Positions 61,401 through 64,000 of a stretch of DNA of 64,000 nucleotides are shown in pieces. Origin of the DNA: Ceratodon purpureus (taxonomy: Eukaryota; Streptophyta; Bryopsida; Pseudoditrichales; Ditrichaceae); contig CM026433.1 of assembly GCA_014871385.1 (NCBI GenBank), forward strand, positions 14,821,985 to 14,885,984, read 5' to 3'. The notes beneath the pieces are model-generated. The model had not been told where the DNA came from. It saw nothing but the letters and a program-made list of their open reading frames with translations, and searched no databases. Each line of letters begins with the position of its first letter. Within the stretch, counting starts at the first letter, position 1. Made by a program: the position numbers and the translations under genes.

Positions 61401-63168
61401 CATATGAATCATTCCCAGCACGGCTTTCATTGGGATTTCTATATTAAGCGAGAACCTTAGGTTGAGCAAAACATTTCCAGGACTAACATCGTAATTCGTA
61501 GGTACAATTGTGGGTAAACGATGTTTAATGTGGCGAAGATGGTGCACAAACACAAGCCTCGAACAACACCAGATGACAGTATACCAAGCAAGGTGTTAGT
61601 TGCAAAGCACCAAGACCTCTATATTCCGGATATGCCTTGCCATGACACAAGACTTCTTCAGCTTTCAATTACTAAAGTCCTGGCTTTCACGACATGTGGT
61701 TCTTAAACTGTGTCTGTAAAGGACGACAAACCTTGCTCAACTCCACTGTCAGCATTGCCTACATCCATATTTGTAATCTGTTCTTCAGGCTGCATGAACT
61801 CATGGCTTTCACCCGCCCCCCTTTTCCTGTTGGGACTATCGATCCCATCATATTGGTTCACCTTCATCTCCACCTCCTCATTATCATGATTGTCACTTAG
61901 AGGCAAATCCGGCGGTTGAGGTCCAAATTGGTCGAAGTCAATGACATCAAAGTCAAGCGGTTTCGGGCCCAACAGATCCAACAGGTCGACAGAATCCAGA
62001 TCCTCCGAAACCGTATCTAGGTATTTATGTTTGTGACAGACAGAGTAAAAAAATAATTCAGTGCCGAAAAGATGGCCTCTCCTAAAAATCCAATCCAGCA
62101 CATTCGTACTGATAACTGACCGCATAATTCTTCAGTAATCCTTCTTAAGACTCTACAGACTCCTACACTGTCGATATGCCAAAATGGTACCAGTGAATGT
62201 ACCTGGTGGCTGGGAGAGTCCATCTGCTGTCTCTGGTGAGGATTGTTTATCCTCTTCCAGGTTCTCCTTCGCTTCTTCTAACTGTGACGCCGGCCCCTCG
62301 TCGTCTACTTCTGGCGTTTGTTCGTTTGTGAGAAAACTGTCCCTTGAGTGCTCAAGCTCTGTTTCAGTTGTCAACGTCGGGCCCTTTTCCTCAATGCCGT
62401 CTGTGTTTACCAGAGGATTCTGCAAGTGACACAAGGTTTGAGAAAAAATAAAATAAAAATGATAATAAGATGCTTCAAAGTCATTTGTAATCATTTTTGT
62501 GAAAGATGAGTGACACCTCACAGGTTTTCAATCCCGCCTAGCTACTAAAACAACCTAAACCCCAATCTCTTCTTAGACGTGTAACATCATCACCACAATA
62601 TTCCATAAGAGTAAAAGGCGAGGGTGATGGGTAAGAGTCTATGTTTTACAGAATAAATAAAGTAGTTCAACATGGCGCACACTCAATATTGTTATGATTC
62701 CATCGAATTTTTTTCTACACCAACTTCATTTCGGCTTCATTTCCAGTGTTTTAAAAGTACCACATTTACAGTTCTTCCTCGCTCAATCCACCATGTTCGA
62801 GAAGACAAGCCCTAAAATCCTTAATCCTGAACCTTGAGTAGGGTACTTCTTATGTTAAGCAGACGAAGGGGGAGGGAACCAGAAAATAGAGATCACAGCA
62901 CCTGTATGGCAGGATCTTCAGGTTCAGAAAGCTTCTCCCCAGTATCGTCTTGTTGCTCAACACTGGGGTCCGCCTCAGGGTCTGCACTTATTCCACTTAA
63001 ATCTCCATCCTCTTGTTTCTCCGGGTTCTGGTCATTACCTTCACCATCAGAAACTTCAACACTTTTAGGCATTGAGCTAGCTTCACCGCCTTCCATCACT
63101 TCTGGCATATTGACATCCACACCAACCCACGATTCTTCTCTTATCAAGGAAGGTACGTCACGAGACAT
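58436..63168 (-). CDS. 1003-residue coiled-coil protein with 14-residue repeats
   Basis: Seven minus-strand exons: 62902-63168, 62203-62419, 61732-62016, 61100-61270, 60779-60913, 58735-60488 and 58436-58618. All junctions are GT-AG, and all phases agree. It starts MSRDVPSLIREESWVGVD. Residues 1 to about 360 are acidic and probably disordered (SVDLLDLLGPKPLDFDVIDF, for example). Residues about 380-930 form a long coiled coil. Within it 15 tandem copies of a 14-residue unit, consensus ESLSNKEEELKEVR, are encoded at 59012-59650. The last exon ends with a hydrophobic stretch, WTVFQAVCLGMGFIHFVVSC, and a short tail, which suggests membrane anchoring at the C-terminus. Tethering or scaffold proteins have this architecture, but no specific family is recognised and the role is inferred from shape only. 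Confidence 0.8.
59012..59650 (-). repeat. 42-bp coding minisatellite, 15 units
   Basis: Fifteen tandem copies of a 42-bp unit, each encoding two coiled-coil heptads with Leu seven residues apart. One copy is extended by three codons (EEM inserted). Units 5-9 and 10-14 from the N-terminal side largely repeat as a block of about 210 bp, showing a second round of duplication. The array lies inside the sixth exon of the coiled-coil gene. Confidence 0.9.
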
Positions 63169-64000
63169 GTAAACCTTTCCCCTGGATCATTTCCCCTCAA
63201 GAATCTTGAGCTGAAAGATTCCTCTAAAACCTCAAGTCCCCATCCCACTTCACAGCCATTACCGTGACTCATTGCTTGAGAGAAAATAACAACCTCAGGT
63301 TTCGCTAAAACGATCAGAGCAGACCCATCCAAACAAAGAAAGCAGGGGAAAAAAATAGAACTCACAAAAAACAAAACTTCACTTTCCAACCATCAACAAG
63401 TGGCCTGTTCAAGAGGGTCACCATCAAACCAAACACAAGAAGAAAGAAACACCAAATCGTATCACCTAGCGAGTGCTAACCCTATCAAAGCCTGGCAAAG
63501 CGTCAACGGCAAGGCAAAACTGCAGGAGTCTCGAGAAGTAAAACTTGGAGATGATCTCAATCCTAGCTAGAGGAAAAAGCTCCACCTTACCAACCCCTGA
63601 ACGACAAACCTAAGACAAACACTCCAAAGAGAAAAAACTTAACGGATCATCCAGGATGAGAATTCAAATGGCTCCAAGTGACTTTGCAACTCGAGGAAAC
63701 GACCACAACTCAGACACTTGGCCTCCTCATGTTGAATGCAGATTTCACATACCCCATCCCCGCTACCACCGCAAATCCGCAAAATCCCGTTGCCGTGGTC
63801 AAACAACCTCGCACTTGTATCAATGCCAACACTTGTGGGCTGTCATTCCGGAGGTCAGTGATTCGATTCCAAGCTCTATGTGAAGTCTAGGATTGTTGGC
63901 AACTAGCGAAGGATGCCCAAGTTTCGGAGGGAAAAGGGTTAGTGGGTGAAACGATTCGAAGATGCTCACCATGTCGCTTGCTTGGACGAAGGGTAGTCGT
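63169..64000. other. Upstream region of the coiled-coil gene
   Basis: Probable 5' UTR and promoter of the minus-strand gene starting at 63168. Short plus-strand frames at 63656-63890 have no recognisable motif. Confidence 0.4.

Overview
This is nuclear DNA of a land plant. Genes are split by GT-AG introns, and the window holds a chloroplast galactolipid synthase (DGD1 type), a piece of a plastid chaperonin-60 alpha gene and a plant-type CACTA transposon. A membrane-protein family I associate with mosses and other seed-free plants (46.3-47.8 kb), a piggyBac element and short pogo-like elements make a bryophyte, lycophyte or fern more likely than a flowering plant. That placement is inference. 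No rRNA, tRNA, CRISPR array, retroelement or virus-like element was recognised.

Layout. (1) 0.2-9.8 kb: a small piggyBac-type element (244-1036), a short EH-domain gene on the minus strand (2406-4159) that stops where an EHD-family GTPase domain should begin, a long gene-poor stretch, and a CCGG-rich segment (8531-9787) beside a 114-bp direct repeat. (2) 9.8-31.0 kb: a nested transposon pair. A piggyBac element (9805-30976, TTAA on both sides) carries a decayed transposase (26275-29385). A 15.3-kb CACTA element (9821-25109, ATT on both sides) is inserted 16 bp inside its left end. The CACTA encodes a TNP2-type transposase (minus), a TNP1/Transposase_24-like protein (plus) and a coiled-coil protein, and it has captured three exons of chaperonin-60 alpha. 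(3) 32.2-37.4 kb: a complete seven-exon DGD1-like gene, 852 residues, after a repeat-rich leader. (4) 38-57.8 kb: AT-rich DNA with an acidic Trp/Pro-rich gene (39.2-40.6 kb, minus), a decayed paralogue of the membrane-protein gene (42.8-43.2 kb), a third piggyBac-type element (44487-45383), the membrane-protein gene, two adjacent inverted-repeat elements (49107-49884), and an unknown 731-residue gene (52374-55915, minus). (5) 58.4-63.2 kb: a seven-exon minus-strand gene for a 1003-residue coiled-coil protein with 15 copies of a 14-residue repeat and a hydrophobic tail.

The host genes share no evident pathway. DGD1 makes digalactosyldiacylglycerol for plastid membranes. The CACTA genes look like one transposition module, and the chaperonin piece is a passenger. 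Exon joins were deduced by hand from splice motifs and codon phase. In four genes (EH-domain, DGD1-like, 731-residue, 1003-residue) and in the TNP1-like gene the joined exons give one open frame.
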